Assembly (NCBI RefSeq): GCF_002355535.1
Contig: NZ_AP017457.1
Coordinates: forward strand, 992,001 to 1,056,000
Source: Aurantimicrobium minutum
GTDB lineage: Bacteria; Actinomycetota; Actinomycetes; Actinomycetales; Microbacteriaceae
Direction: 5' to 3'
DNA: 64,000 bases
In this document: piece after piece, positions 33,181-43,940 of the stretch
Numbering within the stretch: the first letter of the stretch is position 1
How the letters are laid out: every line of letters starts with the position of its first letter
Notes under the pieces: model-generated
Told to the model about the DNA's origin: nothing
Databases searched by the model: none
What the model saw: the letters and a program-made list of their open reading frames with translations, nothing else
Position numbers and translations under genes: made by a program

Positions 33181-34467
33181 CTAGACATTGGGGGGTTGGG
33201 GCGTCTCGTCTGTTTCGTGACGGGAATGATCACGGGGAACAACAGGACGAAGTCTTCGAGTAACTCCGATGTACCCGATAACTACAATCGTACCGAATCC
33301 AGCGAAAAACAGTAACGGAACACCCACGGTGGTCAGCTGATAGAGCGTGGGAAGACCCGCAATATTGCCACTGTCGAAGGGCAAGGGAGCTGGGGTTGCT
33401 GTCGAGGTATCCCATGGGATGGGAGTAGAGGTGGAGCTTCCGCGCCGATACAACTTGATCCATTCGGTGAGATCACCCAGTGGGTTTGCTTTCACCGGTG
33501 CGACCTCTGCTGTCACGGCAGCGTAGGCGTTGATCTTTCCGTAGCCGTAAATAGGGCTAGGAACTTCTCCCACAGGTGTAGCAGTAGCGATAACGCGCTG
33601 AATCACGTTGTTGGCATCGAGTTCAGGATGTGATGCTCGCACTAATGCCACCAGTCCAGAGACGATGGGGGCTGCACCACTGGAGCCAGACCACTTCATG
33701 TATTGGCCGCCAGGAGCAACACCAACAAGTGCCTCACTGGGGGCAGAAACCGCGATGGTGATTCCTTGACTGGAGGCGTCGTAGCTGGCTTCTCCGTTGA
33801 CATCCAAACCGGCAACGGTCAAGACGCCAGGGATTGTTGCGGGTGCTCCCACTTCGTTAGTTCCAGAGCCGCGGTTTCCCGCAGCAGCAACAATCACGAC
33901 ATCATGCTCGAAGGCATAGAGGAATGCCTCATCCCAGCTCTTTGGCCATTCCAGCGAGTTTCTGGTCAGGGACATGTTGATTACTTTGGCGCCCTGATCC
34001 ACCGACCATTTGATGGCATTGGCTATCTGTTCATCTGAGGGGATAGCCGTGTCTACACCGAACGCCACTGAAGCTGAAAGAAGCTGCGCTGCCGGAGCAG
34101 TTCCTAAAATTCCGTTATTGCCTCCGGTGCCACGGCCTGCCAGGACAGAAGCCACCAAAGTTCCGTGATCAGGCGATGCGCCCACCGGGGTGCGACCATC
34201 AGGGGACCCAACGCCGGAAAAATCTGCTCCCCCGACCACAGCAGCATTGATATCGGGCGCATACCCAATACCTGAGTCAATGACCGACACCAGGACGCCC
34301 TCACCGCGGGTGATATCCCAGGCTTGATAGAAGTTGTAGTCCGAAAGCCAATACTCCATGTCACGGATGTAGTCAGCCCGGGCAGGCACAGCCTGCAACA
34401 CCGTCATCATGGTGACGGCAAAAGTAGCAAGAAGAATTAGTCCTCGTCGTAGACGACGCACTGGCAC
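33181..34467 (-). CDS. Secreted/membrane-anchored subtilase, mycosin-like (S8)
   Basis: A 428-residue protein: signal peptide (about 1-31), subtilisin domain with catalytic Asp in VSVIDSGIG, His in SPDHGTLVASVLAG and Ser in SGSSGAAPIVSGLVAL, a Pro/Ser/Thr linker, and a C-terminal transmembrane helix (about 375-400) with a basic cytoplasmic tail. This architecture is that of MycP proteases of type VII secretion. No other ESX component is in the window. The GTG start at 34467 lies inside the DUF501 gene (31-base overlap); GTG at 34461 is an alternative. Confidence 0.85.
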   Translation of the reverse strand: MPVRRLRRGLILLATFAVTMMTVLQAVPARADYIRDMEYWLSDYNFYQAWDITRGEGVLVSVIDSGIGYAPDINAAVVGGADFSGVGSPDGRTPVGASPDHGTLVASVLAGRGTGGNNGILGTAPAAQLLSASVAFGVDTAIPSDEQIANAIKWSVDQGAKVINMSLTRNSLEWPKSWDEAFLYAFEHDVVIVAAAGNRGSGTNEVGAPATIPGVLTVAGLDVNGEASYDASSQGITIAVSAPSEALVGVAPGGQYMKWSGSSGAAPIVSGLVALVRASHPELDANNVIQRVIATATPVGEVPSPIYGYGKINAYAAVTAEVAPVKANPLGDLTEWIKLYRRGSSTSTPIPWDTSTATPAPLPFDSGNIAGLPTLYQLTTVGVPLLFFAGFGTIVVIGYIGVTRRLRPVVPRDHSRHETDETPQPPNV

Positions 34468-34949
34468 ACCTCAGGAGACCAACTCGAACGGGCTAGAGCA
34501 AGGTCCCCGATGGGGTTGACTCCCGGTCCTGCTGCCAGGGCATGTCCGGCCAGCGCGTGAAGACACTTCACGCGCACCGGCATTCCCCCAGCAGAAATCC
34601 CATCAATTTCTGGAACAACGCCAAAGCTTTCACGGTCCGCAATGAACTGTTCGTGCGCGGCAAGATACTGCTTTTGCATCTCAGGGTCCGCGTTCAACAC
34701 CTCAGTGAATTCAGCCATCACCTGGGTTGCTTCCAGATCGCTCATGGCGACGGTGGCAGCCGGATGAGTGAGGTAGTAGAAGGTAGGAAACGGTGTTCCA
34801 TCAGAAAGTCGGGGCGAGGTAGCCACCACGGTGGGCGAACCGCACACACAACGGGCAGGAATACCAACGACATCACGTGCCGGGCGGCCCAGTTGTGCCG
34901 AAACAATCCGGATGTCTTCATCACTGACGGGATCAAAGGGGGGACGCAT
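34437..34949 (-). CDS. DUF501 family protein
   Basis: A 170-residue soluble protein with the DUF501 landmarks: QLGRPARDVVGIPARCVCGSP at about 19-39, FPTFYYLTHPAAT, and the C-terminal GMPVRVKCLHALAGHALA with a conserved Cys-Leu-His. Function unknown. It lies between an FtsB-like gene and the subtilase gene, a conserved actinobacterial neighbourhood with eno. In related genomes a Ppx/GppA phosphatase gene follows at this place; here the subtilase gene follows instead. Confidence 0.86.
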   Translation of the reverse strand: MRPPFDPVSDEDIRIVSAQLGRPARDVVGIPARCVCGSPTVVATSPRLSDGTPFPTFYYLTHPAATVAMSDLEATQVMAEFTEVLNADPEMQKQYLAAHEQFIADRESFGVVPEIDGISAGGMPVRVKCLHALAGHALAAGPGVNPIGDLALARSSWSPEVCQCVVYDED

Positions 34950-34961
34950 GAAAAAACTTTC

Positions 34962-35453
34962 TTACTGAACTGGCTGAACTTGAGCAGGGGTGGGTGTTCC
35001 CAGCCCAGCGATGAGGAAAGACTTCAACAGGCCAGTAACCCAGTCTGTTTGGGTGTTTTGGAGTTCAGCAGTTGCTTTCTCCCGCTTGAGGTCTTCCACC
35101 TGAGTGTCGTTAATCACGAGGTAACTAATCTCACCGGGCATGACGTAGTAGAGACGGTCACGGGCCTGGGCACGAACATAGGCTGGGTCATCCCAGCGAG
35201 CACGCTGCTTTTCCAGTTCAGTGAGATCAGCCTGTTTCTGGGCAGCTTCTGCTTGCAAATCAGCAACAACTTGGCGTTGTTCGATCAAGATTTTCAGTTG
35301 CGGAGCCAAAATGCCCACGCCCAGTAAGGTCAAGGACATCACCAAGATGGTGAAACCAGAAACACGAATACTGCCAAGCCAGACGCCCGCTTTCGTGGTT
35401 CCGGTGACCAGAGCCACCGGAACCTTACGAACGCGGACGTTTTTCTTGGCCAT
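34962..35453 (-). CDS. FtsB/DivIC-like septum formation initiator
   Basis: A 163-residue protein: basic cytoplasmic N-terminus (~1-27), one transmembrane helix (about 28-49), then a coiled coil (about 55-90, EQRQVVADLQAEAAQKQADL) and the FtsB-type segment DPAYVRAQARDRLYYVMPGE. It belongs to the divisome FtsB/FtsL group that recruits and activates septal wall synthesis. It lies 15 bases after eno in the same operon. The last 50 residues are a less conserved tail. Confidence 0.88.
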   Translation of the reverse strand: MAKKNVRVRKVPVALVTGTTKAGVWLGSIRVSGFTILVMSLTLLGVGILAPQLKILIEQRQVVADLQAEAAQKQADLTELEKQRARWDDPAYVRAQARDRLYYVMPGEISYLVINDTQVEDLKREKATAELQNTQTDWVTGLLKSFLIAGLGTPTPAQVQPVQ

Positions 35454-35468
35454 TTCGGCGTGCTACTC

Positions 35469-36800
<1,332 letters not shown>

Positions 36801-36806
36801 TTAATT

Positions 36807-38114
36807 CTAGGCGAGGTCCTTGAAGACCAGGTCCTTGGCACTCGTAGTCTCAGCAGAAACAAAGGCAAAGGAGCCAAATCCTGCCTCGCGGGCGCGATCA
36901 AGCACAGGTGTGAGATTTTTCGCACGCTTCTCAAGGCGAACACGCTTGCCAGCAGCAATAAGCTCGCTCTTAATCCCCATCAATGTTGAAAGACTCAGAT
37001 CAGCGCTGTCCAGGACGGCATCGTGAACCAGCACCACACTGTCTTGTGCACCTGAAGCTTCAACTTCAATGAGATCAACAATGCGTTCAAAACCAATAGA
37101 GAAACCCGCCGCGGGAACGTCTTGACCAAGGAATCGGCCAATCATGCCGTCATAGCGTCCGCCGCCACCTACTGAAGATCCAGATTCAGGGTGAGCTATC
37201 TCAAAGATGGTGCCGGTGTAGTAACCCATGCCGCGAACCAGGGTGGGATCAAAGCGCACCTCAACACCGGAAGGCAATTGTGTAAGTGCCTGAGCCAAGG
37301 TTTCCAGATCTGCCACTGCATCGGAATCAATGCCGTCGGGAAGAACAGAAAGGATATCTTCGGTGGTCATTGGAACCCCGCCTGAAGCCAGGTGCGGTTC
37401 GATGCGCTCCAGCAGTCCGCCCAGGACTGCGGCGGCATCAGGGCCGGTTTCTGACAGTTCGCTGACGACACCCTCGGCACCAATTTTGTCGAGCTTGTCG
37501 ATTGAGATCAATGCGGAACCAAAACGTTCTGGGGCAAAACCGCAGTAGTCAAGAATGCCTGACAAAATACGACGGTCGTTGATGCGAATGGTGCATCCTT
37601 GGAGTCCGAGGGTGGACAGCACTGCTGAGGTTGCCGTAATGAGTTCCACCTCGGCAAGCTGTGTTCCATCACCGATGATGTCGATGTCACACTGCACGAA
37701 CTGGCGGTAGCGACCCTTCTGGGGTCGCTCAGCACGCCATACGGGTGCAATCTGAATCGCACGGAAAACGGTGGGAAGCTCTGCGCGGTGGCTGGCATAG
37801 AACCTGGCCAAAGGAACCGTGAGATCAAATCGCAGACCCAAATCGGCCAGGTCGTGTGCATCTCCAGATTGTGCTGCTGCCTCGAGCGCCCCGCGGTCGA
37901 GTCCGCGCTTGAGCACGCTGAAGGCGAGCTTTTCGTTATCTCCGCCCAGACCTGAGTGCAAACGTTCAAAATCTTCGACGACTGGAGTTTCGATTTCTTC
38001 AAAACCGTGGCTGGAGTACACATCCCGGATGATGCGCAAAGCGCGTTCGCGCTTGGCCTTATCTGCGGGAAGGAAATCCCGCATGCCGCGGGGAGGAGAA
38101 ACGTCACGAGCCAT
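36807..38114 (-). CDS. hisS: Histidyl-tRNA synthetase
   Basis: A 435-residue class II synthetase. It has RGMRDFLPADKAKRERAL at the start, motif 2 in RAERPQKGRYRQFVQCDIDIIG, the histidine-specific motif VRGMGYYTGTIFEI, and the motif 3 region AGFSIGFERIVDLI. The C-terminal anticodon domain is present. The start at 38114 gives the usual N-terminus and falls four bases after the mazG stop; the longer ORF overlaps mazG. Confidence 0.94.
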   Translation of the reverse strand: MARDVSPPRGMRDFLPADKAKRERALRIIRDVYSSHGFEEIETPVVEDFERLHSGLGGDNEKLAFSVLKRGLDRGALEAAAQSGDAHDLADLGLRFDLTVPLARFYASHRAELPTVFRAIQIAPVWRAERPQKGRYRQFVQCDIDIIGDGTQLAEVELITATSAVLSTLGLQGCTIRINDRRILSGILDYCGFAPERFGSALISIDKLDKIGAEGVVSELSETGPDAAAVLGGLLERIEPHLASGGVPMTTEDILSVLPDGIDSDAVADLETLAQALTQLPSGVEVRFDPTLVRGMGYYTGTIFEIAHPESGSSVGGGGRYDGMIGRFLGQDVPAAGFSIGFERIVDLIEVEASGAQDSVVLVHDAVLDSADLSLSTLMGIKSELIAAGKRVRLEKRAKNLTPVLDRAREAGFGSFAFVSAETTSAKDLVFKDLA

Positions 38115-38118
38115 GTAT

Positions 38119-38772
38119 CTATTCTGCCTCTCGAATGTCTTCCTGCAGTTCACGCAGCCGCACACGCAGTGCTTTCTCAGCGTCAATGCCCTGCTCGCGG
38201 GCAGAGGAGACAATGCTCAGCAAAATACTGCCCACCTCGTCTTCGCTTTCCCAGATGGGCGGATCAGGCAGGTGCTGCTTCTCTAAACCGACCTTCTCAG
38301 CTTTGCCCAGAAGTTTCTCGGCGAGCGCGAGAGCAGGCATGGATTGTGGGATGCCGTCGAGCGTGGAGGTTCTTCCGGGCTTTTCTGCCTTCTTGAGTTC
38401 ATCCCACACTTGAATGACTTCGTCAGCAGTTTCGAGTTTGTTGTCGCCGAACACGTGTGGATGCCGCCCAACCATCTTGGCGGTCATGTGGGCGGCAACG
38501 TCTTGAATATCGAATTCTTCACCCGGGGTGGTGGATGCCAGATCTGCGTGGAAGATGACTTGATAGAGCACATCCCCGAGCTCTTCGATCATCTCGTCAC
38601 GATTGCCTGACTCTATGGCATCGATGAGTTCGTAGGTTTCCTCGATGAGGTATTTGATCAGTGACTCGTGTGTTTGCTCGGCATCCCAAGGGCAGCCTCC
38701 TGGTGCTCGCAGCACGGCCATGACTTCGATGAGTTCATCGAGTTTGGATTGGTCTTTCTTCTCTTCACTCAT
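38119..38772 (-). CDS. mazG: Nucleoside triphosphate pyrophosphohydrolase MazG
   Basis: A 217-residue all-alpha NTP pyrophosphatase: LRAPGGCPWDAEQTHESLIKY, EETYELIDAIESG and EELGDVLYQVIFHADLA contain the conserved acidic metal ligands (EExxE12ExxD). It hydrolyses non-canonical NTPs. It has about one MazG domain plus a partial second copy, the common actinobacterial length. It is coupled to the membrane protein gene upstream by an ATGA overlap and lies just before hisS. Confidence 0.92.
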   Translation of the reverse strand: MSEEKKDQSKLDELIEVMAVLRAPGGCPWDAEQTHESLIKYLIEETYELIDAIESGNRDEMIEELGDVLYQVIFHADLASTTPGEEFDIQDVAAHMTAKMVGRHPHVFGDNKLETADEVIQVWDELKKAEKPGRTSTLDGIPQSMPALALAEKLLGKAEKVGLEKQHLPDPPIWESEDEVGSILLSIVSSAREQGIDAEKALRVRLRELQEDIREAE

Positions 38773-39197
38773 GAGTTGCTCTTGAGGTATTTCTCACGAA
38801 TACCCCAGCGATATGCGGTCACATAGGCGATGGCAACGATGAGTGCGGGGGCAACAACGATGGGAATGTAGGCGAATTCTCCGCCCACAGTAAATGCCTG
38901 TAGGAAGGCGAAGAGGGCAAACCCAATTCCAGATATTCCAGGCTTATTCCAGCCCACAACGATGAAGAATACGAGGGCAACTGCTGGCAACAGGTGGGTA
39001 AATACTGCCCAGGTGTAAATCAAACTGGGGTTGGATGCTCCGCTAAGCATGGGTTCTTGTCGTGCTTGTGACTCATCCCACCATGCAGTGAAGTAGAGGG
39101 CTGCGACGGCTAACGCAAGGATGCGAGAAACCCATATCGCTGCGAGATAGCGCGGGCTTCTCACTTCACGAAGTGAGGAGAAGATGGGGTTGGTCAT
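38769..39197 (-). CDS. Small multi-pass membrane protein
   Basis: A 142-residue protein with four hydrophobic segments (about 17-37, 57-79, 86-105, 108-130). I recognise no motif. It has GGAGG before the ATG at 39197 and overlaps mazG by four bases. Function unknown. Confidence 0.65.
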   Translation of the reverse strand: MTNPIFSSLREVRSPRYLAAIWVSRILALAVAALYFTAWWDESQARQEPMLSGASNPSLIYTWAVFTHLLPAVALVFFIVVGWNKPGISGIGFALFAFLQAFTVGGEFAYIPIVVAPALIVAIAYVTAYRWGIREKYLKSNS

Positions 39198-39266
39198 CAG
39201 TTTCCCTCCAGATGTACAACCCCATCTTCTCACCGAGACTGAGAGACACAGACCCGGTTCACTCGT

Positions 39267-39284
39267 CCGACAATAAATTGTCGG
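39267..39284. terminator. Hairpin after pckG
   Basis: A seven-bp perfect stem (CCGACAA / TTGTCGG) with a TAAA loop. The T-run is on the plus side (TTTTGG) and A-run on the other, so its activity for the minus-strand pckG transcript is uncertain. Confidence 0.45.
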
Positions 39285-39299
39285 TTTTGGCTCAGGACT

Positions 39300-41174
39300 C
39301 TACGTGGTGAGACGTCCTCGTAGCTGAGCCAATTCTTCGGTTAGTGCTTCAGGAACACGGTTACCAAATTGTTCGAAGTATTCCTCGGTGAGGTCACACT
39401 CCGCAGTCCACATATTGCGATCAACATGGAACAACTTTTCCAGGGCGTCCTCTGAGACATCCACGCCATCGAGGTTGAGTGTTCCTGCTGCGGGAACACG
39501 ACCCATGGGGGCGTCTTCGGTTGCCACGTCGCCGTCTACGCGGCGTGCAATCCACTCCAGGACACGAGAGTTCTCGCCGAACCCTGGCCAGAGGAATGAG
39601 CCGTCAGCGTCTTTACGGAACCAGTTGACCTGGAAGATTGCGGGAGCCTTGTCGCCGAGCTGCTTGCCAATCTCGAGCCAGTGACCCCAGTAGTCAGCCA
39701 TGTTGTAGCCACAGAAGGGAAGCATGGCGAAAGGATCGCGGCGAAGATCACCGACAACACCTTCTGCTGCCGCGGTCTGCTCACTCGACATCGTTGCCCC
39801 GATGAACACACCGTGCTGCCAGTCGAAGGCTTCAGCGACCAGTGGGATGTTTGTTGCACGGCGGCCACCAAAGATAATGGCGTCCAGGGGTACACCAGCA
39901 GTTTCGTACCACTCGTCCGAGAGGGTGGGGCACTGCTGAATGGGAACAGTAAAACGTGAGTTGGGGTGTGCGGCGGGACGTCCTGCATCAGGAGTCCAGT
40001 CGTTGCCACGCCAATCAATGAGGTGCTCAGGAACGGACTCCGTCATACCCTCCCACCAGACGTCGCCGTCATCGGTGAGTGCCACGTTGGTGAAGATGGT
40101 GTTGCCGCTGACGGTATCCATCGCCACAGGGTTGGTCTTTTCACCAGTTCCTGGTGCGACACCGAAGAAACCTGCTTCAGGGTTGATGGCGTAGAGACGA
40201 CCGTCTGAGCCTTGGCGCAACCACGCAATGTCATCACCGATGGTTTCTGCTTTCCATCCGGGGATGGTGGGGCGCAGCATGGCCAGGTTGGTCTTGCCAC
40301 ACGCCGAAGGGAACGCAGCAGCCATGTGGTAGGCCTTACCCTCAGGCGAGGTGAGCTTGAGAATGAGCATGTGCTCGGCGAGCCAGCCCTCTTGCAAACC
40401 CATGTATGAACCAATGCGCAGCGAGAAGCACTTCTTAGAGAGAAGAGCGTTTCCACCGTAACCAGAGCCGAAGGACCAGATCTCGCGAGTTTCTGGGAAG
40501 TGGCAGATGTACTTGATGGGGTTTGAAGGCCAGGCAATGTCCTCGATGCGACGACCGGTGGCATCAACCAGTGGCATACCAACCGAGTGGACAGCAGGAA
40601 CCCAGGGGGTCTTCTCGTCGATTTGCGCCAAAGCATCAAAGCCCATGCGAGTCATGATGCGCAGGTTGAGCACAGCGTAGGGAGAGTCCGTAAGTTGGAT
40701 GCCGACCTGCGAGATCGGTCCACCGTAGGGGCCCATGGAGAAGGGAACGACGTACATGGTGCGTCCGCGCATAGACCCATCGAAGAGTCCACGCAGTTCT
40801 TCATTCATGAGATCTGGGTCACGCCAGTTATTGGTGGGACCTGCATCTTCTTTCTTGACGGAACAAATGAAGGTGCGGTCTTCAACGCGTGCGACATCAT
40901 CGGGGTCAGAGCGAACCAGGAACGAGTTGGGGCGCTTTTCTGCATTGAGGGGAATCATGGATCCCGCTTCAACGAGGAGCTTGGTCAGGCGGTGCCATTC
41001 GGCATCCGAGCCGTCGCACCATTCAATACGTTCAGGCTTGGTCAGCTTGGCAATGTCTGCAACCCAGTGCAGCAGGGCACGCTGAGTGACAAAGGGAGGT
41101 GCGTTGAGTTCAGTAGCGATGGGCACCTCAGGCTGTGCGATGGGCTCGGTTCGAGTGAGGTCTGCAATCGACAT
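39300..41174 (-). CDS. pckG: Phosphoenolpyruvate carboxykinase (GTP)
   Basis: A 624-residue GTP-dependent [26 protein letters not shown] (shown in part), the P-loop [13 protein letters not shown] with the reactive Cys, [22 protein letters not shown], and [12 protein letters not shown]. It links oxaloacetate and PEP for gluconeogenesis or anaplerosis. Oxaloacetate is a product of the lig pathway in this window, so pckG would carry that carbon to sugars. ATG at 41174 has GGAG six bases upstream; an earlier ATG at 41198 does not. It is divergent from a RamB/ScfR-type regulator. Confidence 0.96.
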   Translation of the reverse strand: MSIADLTRTEPIAQPEVPIATELNAPPFVTQRALLHWVADIAKLTKPERIEWCDGSDAEWHRLTKLLVEAGSMIPLNAEKRPNSFLVRSDPDDVARVEDRTFICSVKKEDAGPTNNWRDPDLMNEELRGLFDGSMRGRTMYVVPFSMGPYGGPISQVGIQLTDSPYAVLNLRIMTRMGFDALAQIDEKTPWVPAVHSVGMPLVDATGRRIEDIAWPSNPIKYICHFPETREIWSFGSGYGGNALLSKKCFSLRIGSYMGLQEGWLAEHMLILKLTSPEGKAYHMAAAFPSACGKTNLAMLRPTIPGWKAETIGDDIAWLRQGSDGRLYAINPEAGFFGVAPGTGEKTNPVAMDTVSGNTIFTNVALTDDGDVWWEGMTESVPEHLIDWRGNDWTPDAGRPAAHPNSRFTVPIQQCPTLSDEWYETAGVPLDAIIFGGRRATNIPLVAEAFDWQHGVFIGATMSSEQTAAAEGVVGDLRRDPFAMLPFCGYNMADYWGHWLEIGKQLGDKAPAIFQVNWFRKDADGSFLWPGFGENSRVLEWIARRVDGDVATEDAPMGRVPAAGTLNLDGVDVSEDALEKLFHVDRNMWTAECDLTEEYFEQFGNRVPEALTEELAQLRGRLTT

Positions 41175-41296
41175 CTGAGTCTCCTTTGTCTCATCCAAGT
41201 CTCGAGGGAAGAAAAAACTTGGTGATATTTCAAGTATTGAGGAGAGATATGAGAAAGATTCACAAATTTCACTAGAAAAAAGTGGGCTTTTTCTCG

Positions 41297-41302
41297 TATT
41301 GT
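41297..41302 (+). promoter_or_regulatory. -10 box for the RamB/ScfR-type regulator gene
   Basis: TATTGT, six bases, then ATG at 41309. The divergent gap to pckG is AT-rich. Confidence 0.45.
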
Positions 41303-41308
41303 AAAGAA

Positions 41309-42748
41309 ATGGCCGCAGACATGATGATTTTAGGCAAACGCATCAAACATTTCCGCATCAGCTCGGGAATGACCCTCGAACAACTGGGAGACAGTGTGGG
41401 GGTTGTGCCCAGCCAACTCTCCCTGATTGAGAACGGTAAGCGAGAGCCCAAGCTCTCGCTCCTCAATGCCATTGCCACAACCTTGGGTGTGAGCGTGCAA
41501 GAACTGCTGAGCACCGAGGCTCCAGATCGCCGCTCAGAACTCGAGATTGAACTCGAACGATTGCAGCAATCTGAGCTGTACACCTCCTTGCAACTGCCTG
41601 CCGTGCGCAGCACCAAGGGCCTCAGCGATGAAGCGCTCGAGGCTATTGTTGGCCTGCACAAAGAAATGGAGCGGCGCGAACGCCTCTCTATTGCCACGCC
41701 TGAGGAAGCACGTCGTGCTAACACCGAACTGCAAGCGGTGATGCGCGAGAAGAACAACTACCTGCCTGAGCTCGATGAGCTGGCAGAAGATCTCGTCAAG
41801 CGTGCTGGCCACGAAAGCGGTGCTCTCATGCACCGCACGGTGGCAGAGATGGCCAACCTTGTCGGGTTTGAACTCATCTTCGTCGATGACCTGCCCAGTT
41901 CAGCTCGTTCCATCACTGACCTCGCCAATGGTCGTATTTATTTGCCGCCTGCCTCTATTCCTGGCGGTCACGGATTGCGGGCCATGGCGCTGCAGGCCAT
42001 CGCACACAGATTGCTCAACCACCAGAAGCCCTCAAACTACGCCGAATTCTTGCAGCAGCGCCTAGAAATCAACTACTTTGCAGCCGCGGCCTTAATGCCT
42101 CGCTCACGCTCTGTGGCGTTTTTACAAAACGCCAAAAAGGACCGCAACATTGCCATCGAAGACTTCCGCGATGCCTTTGGTGTTACCCACGAGGCAGCCG
42201 CGTTGCGCTTTACCAACCTGGCGACAGAACATCTTGGTTTACGCACACACTTCCTCAGAGTCAACCAGGGTGAAGGTATTTTCCGTGGTTACGAAAACGA
42301 CGGCCTGCGGATTCCCGCCGACGTGAACGGATCCATCGAGGGCCAGGTTGTGTGCAGGAAGTGGCCGGCACGGATGGCATTCCAGCGCACCAACCGCACG
42401 AACGAGTTTTATCAATACACCGATACTCCTGGCGGAACTTTCTGGGACTCCACCCAAACAGGTACTGGAGAAAAGGAAGAATTCTCCATCAGCGTCGGCG
42501 TTCCATTCGACGACGCAAAGTGGTTCCGAGGTCGCGACACCGAACGCCGTGAAGTATCGACCTGCCCCAATGAGAACTGCTGCCGTGTTCCTAGTGACGA
42601 ACTCGCCCAGCGCTGGTCCGGGAAAGCATGGCCCAGTGCGCGCATGCATGCTCATGTGCTCTCTCCCCTACCTTCGGGAACCTTCCCCGGTGTGGAGGAG
42701 ACAGAACTGTTTGCGTTCTTGGAAAAGCACGCCAACGCAGGAGGCTAA
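41309..42748 (+). CDS. XRE-family regulator of the RamB/ScfR type (HTH + IrrE-like + DUF2083)
   Basis: A 479-residue regulator: an N-terminal helix-turn-helix (about 7-62, [21 protein letters not shown]), a coiled linker, an IrrE/ImmA-like domain in the middle that lacks a clear HExxH (the segment is IAHRLLNH), and a C-terminal DUF2083-type domain with Cys residues (CPNENCC). This is the architecture of RamB, which controls acetate and glyoxylate genes in Corynebacterium. The divergent pckG gene is the obvious target. The start could also be the ATG at 41321. Confidence 0.85.
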   Translation: MAADMMILGKRIKHFRISSGMTLEQLGDSVGVVPSQLSLIENGKREPKLSLLNAIATTLGVSVQELLSTEAPDRRSELEIELERLQQSELYTSLQLPAVRSTKGLSDEALEAIVGLHKEMERRERLSIATPEEARRANTELQAVMREKNNYLPELDELAEDLVKRAGHESGALMHRTVAEMANLVGFELIFVDDLPSSARSITDLANGRIYLPPASIPGGHGLRAMALQAIAHRLLNHQKPSNYAEFLQQRLEINYFAAAALMPRSRSVAFLQNAKKDRNIAIEDFRDAFGVTHEAAALRFTNLATEHLGLRTHFLRVNQGEGIFRGYENDGLRIPADVNGSIEGQVVCRKWPARMAFQRTNRTNEFYQYTDTPGGTFWDSTQTGTGEKEEFSISVGVPFDDAKWFRGRDTERREVSTCPNENCCRVPSDELAQRWSGKAWPSARMHAHVLSPLPSGTFPGVEETELFAFLEKHANAGG

Positions 42749-42767
42749 CGCCTCATTCACAGCCCGA

Positions 42768-42773
42768 TAGTCT
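42768..42773 (+). promoter_or_regulatory. -10 box for nhaA
   Basis: TAGTCT, six bases, then ATG at 42780. Confidence 0.45.
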
Positions 42774-42779
42774 GAAATC

Positions 42780-43940
42780 ATGGCCCGGGTAAGTATGAAG
42801 ACAATCTTCAGATCAGAACGCTATGCCGCCATCTCTCTCGCTGGCGCTGCTGCACTGGGCTTATTTCTAGCCAATTCTGTGGCAGGCCCCGGGCTCATTG
42901 AACTCAGTCACTCTTACGTTGGCTTCCCTGCCATTGGGCTTGAGCTGAGTATCGCTCACTGGATTACTGATGCTTTGTTGGCAGTGTTCTTTTTCATCAT
43001 TGCTGTTGAACTTCGTCATGAATTGACCGTGGGCGAACTGAGCTCATTCAAAAAAGCTCTCGCTCCAGGAATTGCGGCTCTCGGCGGTGTGATTGTTCCA
43101 GCGCTCGTTTATTTATCCATCGCTGGAGCAGATTATGCCCGAGGCTGGCCTATCCCCACCGCGACAGATATTGCTTTTGCCCTAGGGCTCATTGCACTTG
43201 TGGGTCGAGGTCTCCCCGGTCGATTGCGAGTCTTTCTACTTGCCTTAGCCGTCATCGATGATCTCATCGCGATCTTGATCATTGCCGTGTTCTTTACGGC
43301 CAGCATTGACTTCATTGCGTTAGGCATGGCTGTCATTGCCGTGTACTTGTTCCGGTTCATTAGTTGCCAAGGGCGAATGAATTCACAGCTTCAAGCAACT
43401 TTGTTGGTCGTTGTTGCGTTGTTTGCGTGGTATTTCACCTACCTTTCCGGCGTGCATGCCACCATCGCTGGAGTTGCCCTAGGTCTGGTTCTTCAACCTC
43501 GCTTGGCTGGTCAAGCTGCTCACGCCTTGCAGCCAACAACAAACGCAGTGATCCTGCCCCTCTTCGCCTTCGTCTCCGCGTTGGTTGTTATTCCTGATCT
43601 TGCACCCAGTGAGCTCAGTCCTGCCTTTTGGGGCATCGCTGTTGGTTTGCCATTGGGGAAGATTATTGGAATTACTCTCGCCGGCAGCATCGTGGCCGCA
43701 ATCATTCACCGCGGTGAAGCAACCGAAACCATCGTCAAAGGGTGGGACTTATTCACGATCTCTGCCGTGGCCGGTATTGGTTTCACCGTCTCGCTGCTGA
43801 TGAATGAGTTGGCTTTTGAAGGAAACTCGCTTATTCGAGACGAGGGTGTGCTGGGTGTGCTCATCGGCTCAGCCATCGCCATCGTGATCGGTGGAAGCTT
43901 GGTTATCTGGCGCTCTCGTCACTACCGGAAGAAGAACTAG
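42780..43940 (+). CDS. nhaA: Na+/H+ antiporter NhaA
   Basis: A 386-residue antiporter with about 12 helices. The ion-binding pair of aspartates is in VIDDLIAILII, preceded by PTATDIAFALG (helix IV crossing) and followed by SGVHATIAGVALGL. It exports sodium in exchange for protons. Its 3' end overlaps the 3' end of mfd by 38 bases on the opposite strand, so neither has an intergenic terminator. Confidence 0.93.
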   Translation: MARVSMKTIFRSERYAAISLAGAAALGLFLANSVAGPGLIELSHSYVGFPAIGLELSIAHWITDALLAVFFFIIAVELRHELTVGELSSFKKALAPGIAALGGVIVPALVYLSIAGADYARGWPIPTATDIAFALGLIALVGRGLPGRLRVFLLALAVIDDLIAILIIAVFFTASIDFIALGMAVIAVYLFRFISCQGRMNSQLQATLLVVVALFAWYFTYLSGVHATIAGVALGLVLQPRLAGQAAHALQPTTNAVILPLFAFVSALVVIPDLAPSELSPAFWGIAVGLPLGKIIGITLAGSIVAAIIHRGEATETIVKGWDLFTISAVAGIGFTVSLLMNELAFEGNSLIRDEGVLGVLIGSAIAIVIGGSLVIWRSRHYRKKN

